Positions 30,490 to 38,190 of a DNA stretch of 38,190 bases are shown in pieces (the first letter of the stretch is position 1; the number at the start of each line of letters is the position of its first letter). The position numbers and the translations under genes are program-made. Below the pieces are notes generated by a model. It made no database searches. It was not told the origin of the DNA and saw only the letters and a program-made list of their open reading frames with translations. The stretch lies in the NCBI GenBank assembly GCA_018260425.1, contig JAGLBD010000004.1, positions 1-38,190 of the forward strand, in the 5' to 3' direction. Origin of the DNA: Pseudogulbenkiania sp. (GTDB lineage Bacteria > Pseudomonadota > Gammaproteobacteria > Burkholderiales > Chromobacteriaceae).

Positions 30490-33063
30490 TCAGACGTGCA
30501 GGGCTTTGATCAGTGCGCCCTCGAGCTGCACCACCCGTTTGTCTTCATTCAAACCCGGGCCGGTCACCAAAAACGAGTCTTCGACCCGGCTGCCGAGCGT
30601 CATGATCTTGGCGGAATGAACATTCAAGCCGTGGTCGGTCAGTACGCGGGCGATACGGGCCAGCAGGCCGGGGCGGTCGCCGGCAACGATGGACACCACA
30701 TGAAAGTCGGAACGGTCATCGGGGCGGATCAGCACCTGTGGTGTGATCGGGAAGTACTTGAGGTGACGGCTGATGCGGCCACTGCCGGTCGAGAGGTCGG
30801 CGTTGGGCGCCGCAAGGCTCGCCGCCAGCTCGAACTCGATGAAATTGATCATGTCGCGGTAGTCGCCGCCCTGATCATGTTCCGGGATGAATACGTGGAA
30901 GGTGTCCAGTGCATAGCCATGGCGGGTCGTGTAGATCTTGGCGTCGGCAATGCTGTAATTGGTCCGGCCGAAAAAGGCGCAGATACGGACAAACAATTCC
31001 GGTTGGTCCGGGGTGTAAACCAGCACCTGCAGGCCTTCCCGGTCATCGGAGAGTCGTGCTTTCACGACCGGTACCGAGGTGGTGATCACGCGGTTGAGTA
31101 CCCGGGCATGCCAGGCAATCTCCCGGGCTTCATGGCGCAGGAAGTAGACGGTGTCGAGCGTTTTCCACAAGGCATCCTGCACCCCGTCGGGAATCGCATG
31201 CAGGCGCAGCATGGCACGCGCCTGATGTTGTCGTTCCTCCAGCTCGGAATTCCGGTCGACTTTGCCGCCATGCTCGAGATGACGCAGTGTTGACTGGAAC
31301 AGGTCTTCCAGCAACTTGGCTTTCCAGGCGTTCCAGACTTTGGGGCTGGTGCCGCGAATGTCGGCGACAGTCAGCAGATAGAGTGCGACAAGACGGCGCG
31401 GGGTGCCGACCTGAGCCGCAAAGGCACTGACCGTTTCCGGGTCGTAGATGTCCTGTTTTTGCGCCACGCTGGACATGGTCAGGTGCATGCTGACCAACCA
31501 TTCGACCAGATCGGTGTCGTCTGCCGACAGCAAGTGGGTTTCGCAGAATTCCCGCGCATCGGCACGTCCCAGCTCGGAATGGTCGCCGCCGCGTCCCTTG
31601 GCAATATCGTGGAACAGACCGGCGATGTAGAGGATTTCCGGACGCTCGAAATCGTTGATCAGGCGTGACAGGAAGGGGTATTCATGGTTGAAGGCGCTGA
31701 TGGCGAAGCGGCGCAGATTGCGCACCACCATGAGAATATGTTCGTCCACGGTGTACACGTGGAACAGGTCATGTTGCATCTGGCCGACAATACGGCCGAA
31801 GTTGGGCAGGTATTTACCCAGTACTCCGTACAGGTTCATGCGGCGCAAGGTGCGGGTCAGGCCCGGGGAGCGCAAAATCTCCAGGAACATGGCCCGGTTG
31901 GCCGGGTCGCGGCGGAAGCGTTCGTTGATGCGTGCCCGGGCATGCCATAGCGCCCGCAACATGCGCGGTGCGAAACCGGTCAGTTCGGGGTGGCGCTGCA
32001 GCATCAGAAACGCTTCGAGTATCGCTCCGGGCATTTTCTCGAACAAGTCGGGCTGCCGGATACCCAGCATGCCGTTCACCGAATAGAAACGGTCGTTGAG
32101 TGGTTCGGTGACGCGCGGAATCTGCGAGTAGATGCGCCCGCGCAGCGTAGGCAACAGAATGCCGTTGAGTTGGCTGACTGTTTTGGCAGCGCGGTAATAC
32201 ATTTGCATTACCTGTTCGCTGGCCCGCAGGTGCGGGGTATCGGTCAGATTGAGCGCTTTGCCCATCTGCTGCTGAAGATCGAAGATCAGGCGGTCTTCGC
32301 GACGCCGCGCCAGCAAATGCAGATCAATGCGCAGGCGCATCAACTGCTTTTCACTGTGTTTGATCAGGCGGGTTTCTGCCAGGGTGAGCAGGCCGCGCCG
32401 CGACAGGGCATCCCAGTTGTCTCCCAGTCCGATCGCCTTGCCGATCCACAGGATGGTTTGCAGGTCACGCAATCCCCCCGGGCTTTCCTTGATGTTGGGC
32501 TCGAGGTTGTTGGTGGCACCGAAATGACGAATGTGGCGTTGTTGTTGCTCGAGGGTTTTGCCCTCGAAGAAGGCCAGGGGGTCCCGGGCGCGATCCAGTG
32601 CCGTCACCATCGATTGGTAAAGTGGTGCATTGCCGGCGACCAACCGGTTTTCCAGCAGATTGGTTTCGATGGTGATGTCGCTGCCGGCCTCGGTCAGGCA
32701 GTGGGCGACCGTGCGCACGCTGTGGCCGACTTCCAGCCCGATGTCCCACATCATGCTGATGAAGTGGCTGATGGTGTCTTCCAGACCGGAAGGGGCAGGG
32801 TCGGGCAACAGGATCAATACGTCGATATCCGAGGCCGGGAACAGCTGTCCGCGCCCATACCCGCCGACTGCCACCAGAGAGGCTTGTTGCCCCAGACCGA
32901 GAATGTTCCACATGGACTCGATCAAACGGTCCACTGCCAGGCTGTGTTGCCGCAAATAGACCTGGGGCTGTGGGTTGGCCCGGTAGGTCTCGGCAAGTTG
33001 CTGGCGGGTCGCACTCAGGGTGGCGCGCCAGTTGCGGGTCAGCATGGCAATGTCTTGGTTCAC
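30490..33063 (-). CDS. glnD: [Protein-PII] uridylyltransferase/uridylyl-removing enzyme
   Basis: 857-residue nitrogen-status sensor that uridylylates PII when glutamine is low and deuridylylates it when high. The nucleotidyltransferase motif GGYGRGQLFPASDID is at about residues 67-81 (Q replaces the common E). The HD hydrolase domain has LFHDIAKGRGGDHSELG in the middle, and two C-terminal ACT domains follow (LVYTPDQPELFVRICAFF and SIVAGDRPGLLARIARVL). GTG 33063 is chosen because it begins 1 nt after the lptG stop with AGGAG 10 nt upstream; a later ATG (33045) would be less well placed. Confidence 0.95.
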   Translation of the reverse strand: MNQDIAMLTRNWRATLSATRQQLAETYRANPQPQVYLRQHSLAVDRLIESMWNILGLGQQASLVAVGGYGRGQLFPASDIDVLILLPDPAPSGLEDTISHFISMMWDIGLEVGHSVRTVAHCLTEAGSDITIETNLLENRLVAGNAPLYQSMVTALDRARDPLAFFEGKTLEQQQRHIRHFGATNNLEPNIKESPGGLRDLQTILWIGKAIGLGDNWDALSRRGLLTLAETRLIKHSEKQLMRLRIDLHLLARRREDRLIFDLQQQMGKALNLTDTPHLRASEQVMQMYYRAAKTVSQLNGILLPTLRGRIYSQIPRVTEPLNDRFYSVNGMLGIRQPDLFEKMPGAILEAFLMLQRHPELTGFAPRMLRALWHARARINERFRRDPANRAMFLEILRSPGLTRTLRRMNLYGVLGKYLPNFGRIVGQMQHDLFHVYTVDEHILMVVRNLRRFAISAFNHEYPFLSRLINDFERPEILYIAGLFHDIAKGRGGDHSELGRADAREFCETHLLSADDTDLVEWLVSMHLTMSSVAQKQDIYDPETVSAFAAQVGTPRRLVALYLLTVADIRGTSPKVWNAWKAKLLEDLFQSTLRHLEHGGKVDRNSELEERQHQARAMLRLHAIPDGVQDALWKTLDTVYFLRHEAREIAWHARVLNRVITTSVPVVKARLSDDREGLQVLVYTPDQPELFVRICAFFGRTNYSIADAKIYTTRHGYALDTFHVFIPEHDQGGDYRDMINFIEFELAASLAAPNADLSTGSGRISRHLKYFPITPQVLIRPDDRSDFHVVSIVAGDRPGLLARIARVLTDHGLNVHSAKIMTLGSRVEDSFLVTGPGLNEDKRVVQLEGALIKALHV

Positions 33064-33064
33064 G

Positions 33065-34141
33065 TCAACGGTGCTCCTGACGGGCAATCATGACAAGACC
33101 GATCATCAGGAATGCCAGTGTCGGCAAGGTGGTCGAGAGCACCGCATTCCACTCGTGAAGCAATCCGAGGTAGCCGAACAGCCGGTTAATGAAGTGGAAG
33201 CCGATGCCCAGTCCCACCCCGAGGAACAGCCTCAGCGCCAGCTGGCCATGACGGCTTTGGCGTGGCGTGAAGGCCAGTGCAACCAACACCATGGAAATGC
33301 AGGCCAGCGGATAGAACAGCTTGCCCCACAGCGCGATGTCGTAGCGTGAGGTTTTCTGGTTGTTGTTACCCAGATGACGAATGTAATGGTACAGATCGTA
33401 CGCCGACATTTGTTCAGGAGCGACCAGTAGTACGTTGAGAATGGCGGGTTCGATCACTGAGCGCCATGACAGGCTGGGGTAGTGGGTGACAACGGTTTGG
33501 TTGTCGCTCAGATTGGTTTCTCGAACGTTTTGCAGCGACCATTCACGGGTGGTGCGGTTGAATGTGCCTTTTTCGGCAAAGCGGCTCTGTACCAGCCGGT
33601 AGTCCTTGTCGTAGGACAGCACCCTAATGCCCAGCAGGGTATTGTCCGGCAACATTTCCCTGACGTTGATGTAGTTGTTGTTGTCTTTTGCCCAGATCCC
33701 CGAACGGAATTCCTGGGCCACCATCGAATTGGTCGCCTGCAGCTTGATGCGTTCAGCCTGCTGGCCTGCCAGCGGGGCGATGAACTCGCCACAGGCAATG
33801 GTGAGAATCGAAAAGGCCGTTCCGACGATCAACAGGGTACGGGCTAATTGCACCAGCGTGACGCCACTGGTACGGATAATGGTGTATTCACTGCTGCTGA
33901 CCAGCTGGGTCATGGCGACCAGACTGCCGATCAGTACCGCCAGCGGCATGAGCTCATAGGCATGGCCCGGTATCAACAGGGCGATGTAGCGGCTCATGAC
34001 GCTGAAGTTGTAGTTGCCGGTACCGAGATGCGGGACTTCCTGAATGGCGTCGAAAAACCCGTAAAGACACAGCAGTGCCAGCAGGGTCATCAGGATGGCG
34101 CCGGTCAGGCGGGCGATAATGTAGCGATAGAGCAATTTCAT
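33065..34141 (-). CDS. lptG: LPS export ABC permease LptG
   Basis: 358-residue YjgP/YjgQ-family permease, one of the two inner-membrane subunits of the LptB2FG extractor that lifts LPS onto the LptCA bridge. There are three N-terminal helices, a large periplasmic beta-jellyroll (roughly residues 130-260) and three C-terminal helices. Calling it LptG rather than LptF rests on being the second of the pair and on the opening LLYRYIIARLTGAI. It starts 4 nt after the lptF stop and its stop is 1 nt from the glnD start. Confidence 0.92.
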   Translation of the reverse strand: MKLLYRYIIARLTGAILMTLLALLCLYGFFDAIQEVPHLGTGNYNFSVMSRYIALLIPGHAYELMPLAVLIGSLVAMTQLVSSSEYTIIRTSGVTLVQLARTLLIVGTAFSILTIACGEFIAPLAGQQAERIKLQATNSMVAQEFRSGIWAKDNNNYINVREMLPDNTLLGIRVLSYDKDYRLVQSRFAEKGTFNRTTREWSLQNVRETNLSDNQTVVTHYPSLSWRSVIEPAILNVLLVAPEQMSAYDLYHYIRHLGNNNQKTSRYDIALWGKLFYPLACISMVLVALAFTPRQSRHGQLALRLFLGVGLGIGFHFINRLFGYLGLLHEWNAVLSTTLPTLAFLMIGLVMIARQEHR

Positions 34142-34145
34142 TCGG

Positions 34146-35246
34146 TCAGACCTTCCCGAACAGGCTGGACAGCGACTTGGTTAACGTCGTGGCAGGGCGA
34201 TTCCGGTAGCGGATGCCGACAAGGGCAATCACCATGACCAGTAGATGACAGGCGAACATGGTGCTGGCGGGGATTTTTCCGTGCAGCGCCGCGTTGCGGA
34301 CCAGTGTCAGCGCATTCTGGTAGACGAAATAGGCCAGAATGGCAAAGATCAGGTTATAGGTCTGGCCGCTGCGCGGGTTGAAGTAGGACAGGGGGATTGC
34401 CAGCAGGGCCAGAACCAGACAGCTGACCGGCATGGACAGACGCCAGAGCAATTCCGAGCGGGCCTCGTCGTCCTGCCGCAATGAAAACAGCATGGCACTG
34501 GACAAGCCCTGCCGGTTGTTGCGCGGACCCACCAGCTTGTGGCTTTCCCCGATGACGACCGAGTAACGTTTGAATTGCAGGACTTCGTAATCGGCACTGC
34601 CCGGCTCACCCGCATAGCGGCGGCCGTCTTCCAGTACCAGAACACGTTTGCCTTCATCGTCGGTCTCGACATGACCGTTATTGGCGAGCACGGTGGAGAC
34701 TTTGCCTTCAGTCATGTCCTGAAAGAAAATATTACTCGCTTTGCCGCCATTGCCATATTTTTCAATGAAATAGACCCGGTTGGAACGATCGGACTCTTTG
34801 AACAGTCCTGGAGAAATTGCCGACATTTCTTCGCGTTGCTTGATAATTTCTGCATACTGTTGGCTGCGTTGTTCGGCCCAGGGGCCGATATACAGCGAAA
34901 CAGCGGCAACCAGCAGCGACATCGGGATGGCAAAACGCAGTACCGGACCGATGAATTTCTGCAGGGACAAACCGGCGGCAAGCCAGACGGCCATTTCGTG
35001 TTCGCGCCACAGGCGGGTCAATACCACCATGACGCTGATGAACACCGTCAGGATGAGCAACACCGGAAAAAGGCCCAGTGCCCAGAAGCCGATGAGCGCA
35101 CCCACGGCCTCGCTGGCGATTTGACCCTCGGCGGCACGTCCGAGAAGGTTGATGGCCTGTGTCGAGACCAGGATTGCCAGGAGAACGCTGAAAACACCGA
35201 TGGCGGTGAATGTCAATTCGCGTGTCAGGCTTTTGTTGAAAACCAT
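34146..35246 (-). CDS. lptF: LPS export ABC permease LptF
   Basis: 366-residue partner of LptG. It opens MVFNKSLTRELTFTAIGVFSVLLAI, has three helices around residues 15-125, a periplasmic jellyroll region, then helices around SYFNPRSGQTYNLIFAILAYFVYQNALTLVRN, all typical of LptF. It is the first gene of lptF-lptG-glnD and is divergent from pepA with a 189-nt gap, an order common in proteobacteria. Confidence 0.93.
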   Translation of the reverse strand: MVFNKSLTRELTFTAIGVFSVLLAILVSTQAINLLGRAAEGQIASEAVGALIGFWALGLFPVLLILTVFISVMVVLTRLWREHEMAVWLAAGLSLQKFIGPVLRFAIPMSLLVAAVSLYIGPWAEQRSQQYAEIIKQREEMSAISPGLFKESDRSNRVYFIEKYGNGGKASNIFFQDMTEGKVSTVLANNGHVETDDEGKRVLVLEDGRRYAGEPGSADYEVLQFKRYSVVIGESHKLVGPRNNRQGLSSAMLFSLRQDDEARSELLWRLSMPVSCLVLALLAIPLSYFNPRSGQTYNLIFAILAYFVYQNALTLVRNAALHGKIPASTMFACHLLVMVIALVGIRYRNRPATTLTKSLSSLFGKV

Positions 35247-35263
35247 GTATAGCGTGCCTTATT

Positions 35264-35293
35264 TTGACTTTTTGCGACTAGCGTAGTGATAAT
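35264..35293 (+). promoter_or_regulatory. Putative sigma70 promoter of pepA
   Basis: TTGACT (35264-35269, five of six) and GATAAT (35288-35293, five of six) are separated by 18 nt in the lptF/pepA divergent gap. The leader to pepA would be about 135 nt. Inferred from consensus. Confidence 0.55.
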
Positions 35294-35435
35294 TCAATTC
35301 GAAAAATTCTGAAGAGCCGGTTTCGGCATAATTCGGGATCGACAAACCGGTTTCATCGCAGGCAGACGCTGATGTCATTTCACGCTGCCCGGCGAACGTA
35401 AATCAGCTGACACTCGTTACCCACGGGAGTACACG

Positions 35436-37001
35436 ATGGAATTTAACATAAAAAGCGGTAGCCCGGAAAAACAGCGCGTAGCCTGCGTCATTGTCGGGGT
35501 CTATGAATCCCGCAAACTGACTCTGGCAGCCGACCTGCTGGACCGCATCTCCAATGGCTTCATCAGTGACGTCATCCGGCGTGGCGATATGGAAGGCAAA
35601 CTGGGGTCCACCCTGGTTCTGCATTCTGTTCCGCACACCCTGTGCGATCGCGTGATGCTGGTCGGTCTGGGCAAGGAGCGCGAGTTCCGTGCCAAGGAGT
35701 ACCGTGAAGCCATTCGCGCCTCGATCAAGGCGTTGACCCAGACTTCGGCCAACGAAGCCGTCAGCTACCTGTCCGAACTGACTGTCAAGAAACATGACGT
35801 GGAGTGGATGGTAGAGCAGGGCACCGTGGTGACCATGGATGCCCTGTACCGTTTCGACCGCTTCAAGACCCGCGGCGACGAGCCGGTTCGCGAGCCCCGC
35901 AAACTGACGCTGGCGGTTCCGCGCCGTAGCGACCTGAACGACGGCGAGCGCGGTCTGGCACGCGGTCTTGCCATCGCCAACGGCATGAAGCTGGCCAAGG
36001 ACCTTGGCAACCTGCCGGGCAATATCTGCACCCCGTCCTATCTGGGTGAAGAAGCCCGCAAACTGGCGGAGTCTTTCGGTTGCGAGGCCGAAATCCTGGG
36101 TCGTGAAGAAATCGAAGCGCTGGGCATGGATTCGTTCCTGTCCGTTGCCCGAGGCAGTGTCGAGGCACCACGTTTGATCGTGTTGAAATACACCGGCGCC
36201 CGCGAACGTTCCGACAAGCCGGTGGTATTGGTCGGCAAAGGCATTACCTTTGACTCGGGCGGTATTTCGCTCAAGCCGGGTGAAGGCATGGACGAGATGA
36301 AGTACGACATGTGCGGTGCCGCAACCGTACTGGGTGCCTGGGCAGCAGCGGTGGAAATGAAGTTGCCGCTGAACCTCGTTGCCGTTATTCCGACATGTGA
36401 AAACATGCCGGCAGGCAACGCTGTGAAGCCGGGCGACATCGTCAAGAGCATGTCCGGCCAGACCATCGAGATCCTCAACACCGATGCCGAAGGGCGTTTG
36501 ATCCTGTGCGATGCCCTGACTTATGTCGAGCGTTTCAACCCGGCCACCGTGGTCGATGTTGCGACCCTGACCGGGGCATGCGTGGTGGCGTTGGGTAATA
36601 TTGCCACTGGCCTCTACAGTAATCAGGATGTGCTGGCGCGTGATCTGTGCGCCGCCGGTGAAGAGGTGGGTGACCGTGCCTGGCATATGCCTTTGTGGGA
36701 TGAATACCAGGAACTGCTCAAGAGCCCGTTTGCCGATATGGCCAATATCGGTGGCCGTGCCGGTGGCAGCGTGACCGCCGCCTGCTTCCTGTCCCGTTAT
36801 GCCAAGGCCTATGACTGGGCGCATCTGGATATCGCCGGTACGGCCTGGAAGAGCGGAAAAGACAAGAGCGCAACCGGTCGCCCGGTGCCGCTGCTGGTTC
36901 AGTTCCTCCAGGATCGTGCTGATATCGCCTTGGGTAATGTGGTACGCCGCGGACGCCCGCGTCGCGAGACCCAAGAAGCTGTAGAAGATGACGCGGATTG
37001 A
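35436..37001 (+). CDS. pepA: Leucyl aminopeptidase (M17 family)
   Basis: 521-residue cytosolic two-metal aminopeptidase; E. coli PepA is 503 residues. The metal-binding and catalytic blocks are VGKGITFDSGGISLKPG, MKYDMCGAA and the M17 signature NTDAEGRL, with GRAGGSVTAACFL near the end. The C-terminal tail RRGRPRRETQEAVEDDAD is an extension. E. coli PepA also acts in DNA binding and Xer recombination; whether this one does is not readable. It overlaps holC by 14 nt. Confidence 0.96.
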   Translation: MEFNIKSGSPEKQRVACVIVGVYESRKLTLAADLLDRISNGFISDVIRRGDMEGKLGSTLVLHSVPHTLCDRVMLVGLGKEREFRAKEYREAIRASIKALTQTSANEAVSYLSELTVKKHDVEWMVEQGTVVTMDALYRFDRFKTRGDEPVREPRKLTLAVPRRSDLNDGERGLARGLAIANGMKLAKDLGNLPGNICTPSYLGEEARKLAESFGCEAEILGREEIEALGMDSFLSVARGSVEAPRLIVLKYTGARERSDKPVVLVGKGITFDSGGISLKPGEGMDEMKYDMCGAATVLGAWAAAVEMKLPLNLVAVIPTCENMPAGNAVKPGDIVKSMSGQTIEILNTDAEGRLILCDALTYVERFNPATVVDVATLTGACVVALGNIATGLYSNQDVLARDLCAAGEEVGDRAWHMPLWDEYQELLKSPFADMANIGGRAGGSVTAACFLSRYAKAYDWAHLDIAGTAWKSGKDKSATGRPVPLLVQFLQDRADIALGNVVRRGRPRRETQEAVEDDAD

Positions 37002-37410
37002 TTTTTATACGCAGGTCGCCCAGCCGCATGATTTTGCCTGTCGGCTGGTGCGCCGGGTATACCGTGAAGGCGCAGGTCTCGCCGTGCTGTTAGGCGATGA
37101 GCGGGACCTGACGTCCTTCAGCAATCGTCTGTGGAGTTTCGAGGATACGTCGTTTATTCCCCACTGTCGGTTCGATGCCGAAGAGGCATATGACACGCCA
37201 GTATGGCTAGTGACGGATCCAGCGGCTACGATAAAGCATCAGGTCTTGCTGAATCTGGGACCTGAAATGCCCGAGGAGCCGCAAAGGTTTGCCCGAATAC
37301 TCGAGATAGTCGGGCGTGACGAGGCTTCGCTTGCGCGTGCGCGAGTACGCTTCAAGGCCTTTCGCGAACTCGGGTTTGAGATCGTACATCACGACATGAG
37401 CCACAAGTGA
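36988..37410 (+). CDS. holC: DNA polymerase III chi subunit
   Basis: 140-residue clamp-loader accessory protein that links SSB to the replisome. The opening TRIDFYTQVAQPHDFACRLVRRVYREG and the internal LWSFEDTSFIPHCRF are characteristic of HolC. It starts inside the end of pepA (14-nt overlap), the conserved pepA-holC arrangement. The usual partner valS would lie beyond the window. Confidence 0.93.
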   Translation: MTRIDFYTQVAQPHDFACRLVRRVYREGAGLAVLLGDERDLTSFSNRLWSFEDTSFIPHCRFDAEEAYDTPVWLVTDPAATIKHQVLLNLGPEMPEEPQRFARILEIVGRDEASLARARVRFKAFRELGFEIVHHDMSHK

Positions 37411-37412
37411 GC

Positions 37413-38190
37413 ATGACCGATCCACACAAGCCACTAGACCCGGCATTGCCGGGGCAAGAGATTCCGGAACTGCCGGTGTTGACCGACATTGTCGACGACA
37501 TCGAGGTTCCGGCTTTCGATTTCAGTGCCGACCTGGCCGCCAGGCCACAGCGTCCTCGGGAGGGTGACGAGGATGCCCTCGATATTCCTCCGGACCTGTT
37601 GCTGGAGGAGGTGGTCGACATCGGTCCCGAACCCGGGGACGACAGTTCGCTGGACTTTTCCCGGCTACCCTCACTGGATCTGGAGGTTGCGGTTCCCGAG
37701 GAGTTGTCGCTGGAGGAATTACTCGGTGATGCGCCTGCCGACTCTTCCGAGACGACTGTTTCCGAGTCGCTTCCGTCCGTCGCCGCCGGGAGCGTGGCGT
37801 TGGATATGCCGATTCTCGAAGCGCTTGACGAAGATTTTGCCATTCCGGATGCCGTTGCTTCTAGCGTTGTCTCCACCGATAGTCCTGTTGCCGAAGATTC
37901 CCTCCCCACTGTTTCCCTGACCGACATGCTGTTGGATGCGGCGCGTCATGCCCCGGCATCTGGCGAGCCGGTTCTGGAAGCCGGAGATGCGGAAATGATC
38001 GCCTTGCTCGGCGCTGAAATGGATGTGCCGGAGCTCTCCGAAGAGCGGGTAGAAGCCGACACGCTGATTCCGGTGTTGGAAGAACCCGTTGCCGCTGAGG
38101 AAGTGGCTGCGGTAGCCGAGCTTGAGGTACCAGACCTGTCGGACGAATTGGCCGATGCCGACACGCTGATTCCGCTGTTGGAAGAACCGC
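37413..38190 (+). CDS. Acidic repeat protein, partial (DUF2486-like)
   Basis: At least 259 codons, open to the window end, beginning 2 nt after the holC stop. The protein is strongly acidic and rich in Leu/Val/Pro/Glu/Asp, with no signal peptide, membrane segment or cysteine. A motif of the IPxL type recurs: ELPVLTDIVDD near residue 20, ADTLIPVLEEP near 215 and ADTLIPLLEEP near 249. The opening resembles DUF2486-type proteins beside holC in betaproteobacteria, a family I recall only loosely. Low-complexity, probably disordered. Function unknown; an adaptor role near the replisome subunit gene is only a guess. Confidence 0.65.
   Translation, partial: MTDPHKPLDPALPGQEIPELPVLTDIVDDIEVPAFDFSADLAARPQRPREGDEDALDIPPDLLLEEVVDIGPEPGDDSSLDFSRLPSLDLEVAVPEELSLEELLGDAPADSSETTVSESLPSVAAGSVALDMPILEALDEDFAIPDAVASSVVSTDSPVAEDSLPTVSLTDMLLDAARHAPASGEPVLEAGDAEMIALLGAEMDVPELSEERVEADTLIPVLEEPVAAEEVAAVAELEVPDLSDELADADTLIPLLEEP
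38055..38189 (+). repeat. Direct repeat in the acidic protein gene
   Basis: A 33-nt unit at 38055-38087 recurs at 38157-38189 with two visible base differences, exactly 102 nt (34 codons) apart. It encodes ADTLIP-V/L-LEEP each time. The array may continue past the window. Confidence 0.85.

Noticed and set aside
35403-36974. Open antisense frame of 523 codons opposite pepA
   Set aside because: pepA is certain by its M17 motifs; the antisense frame is a codon-bias shadow.
1-38190. Mobile elements, CRISPR arrays, phage or defence islands
   Set aside because: No transposase, integrase, cas, restriction or retron-like gene and no regular repeat array was seen on either strand.

Overview
This window looks like chromosomal DNA from a betaproteobacterium, most probably Neisseriales and within it a member of the Chromobacteriaceae. 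That placement is an inference. It rests on the tmRNA tag (ANDETFAVAA, close to the ANDETYALAA type I recall for this order), the gene orders dacA-ybeD-lipB-lipA, yciB-yciI-bolA-PpiC-PpiC, lptF-lptG-glnD and pepA-holC, and the high GC coding style. No rRNA, tRNA, CRISPR array, phage, insertion sequence or integrase was seen. Almost all the DNA is coding, and most of it is housekeeping.

Layout. 1-371: tmRNA (minus). 502-3196: a periplasmic thioredoxin-like protein, convergent with an ilvA-gph pair. 3388-6477: dacA, ybeD, lipB and lipA (cell-wall carboxypeptidase and the lipoate pathway), ending in a terminator. 6491-9367: an orphan ribbon-helix-helix protein, an ABC half-transporter and a GNAT acetyltransferase, all minus. 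9612-11610: a Spy-like periplasmic protein and a cytochrome b561, then on the minus strand a small helical protein and a cytochrome c'. 11694-15805: a compact zinc regulon, with a Zur operator followed by zur, a COG0523 GTPase, a 46-residue His-rich membrane microprotein, znuC, znuB and znuA. Neighbouring genes overlap or nearly touch as far as znuB. 15798-17468: a TauE/SafE-like membrane protein and an enoyl-CoA hydratase.

17490-20953: a minus-strand run of a HAD phosphatase, yciB, yciI, bolA and two parvulin-type proteins. 20954-21376 is the only gap over 300 bases. 21377-26530: a PEP-CTERM/exopolysaccharide locus with a PEP-CTERM protein, EpsL, an EpsB-type sugar-phosphate transferase, EpsD and EpsE, convergent with manC (GDP-mannose supply) across a bidirectional terminator. 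28141-30417: an orphan ParA ATPase, guaC behind a structured leader that ends in an intrinsic terminator, and a MaoC-like protein. 30490-35246: lptF-lptG-glnD (minus), the LPS export permeases coupled to the PII uridylyltransferase. 35436-38190: pepA, holC and the start of an acidic repeat-bearing protein cut by the window end.

The most interesting points are: the promoter-hairpin-terminator leader before guaC; the unannotated microprotein in the zinc operon; an exact 18-bp in-frame duplication of the DPHAWQ metal-ligand segment of ZnuA; an EPS/PEP-CTERM locus without exosortase, chain-length regulator or glycosyltransferases; and an orphan ParA. Functional names come from recognised motifs and gene order, not from database searches.
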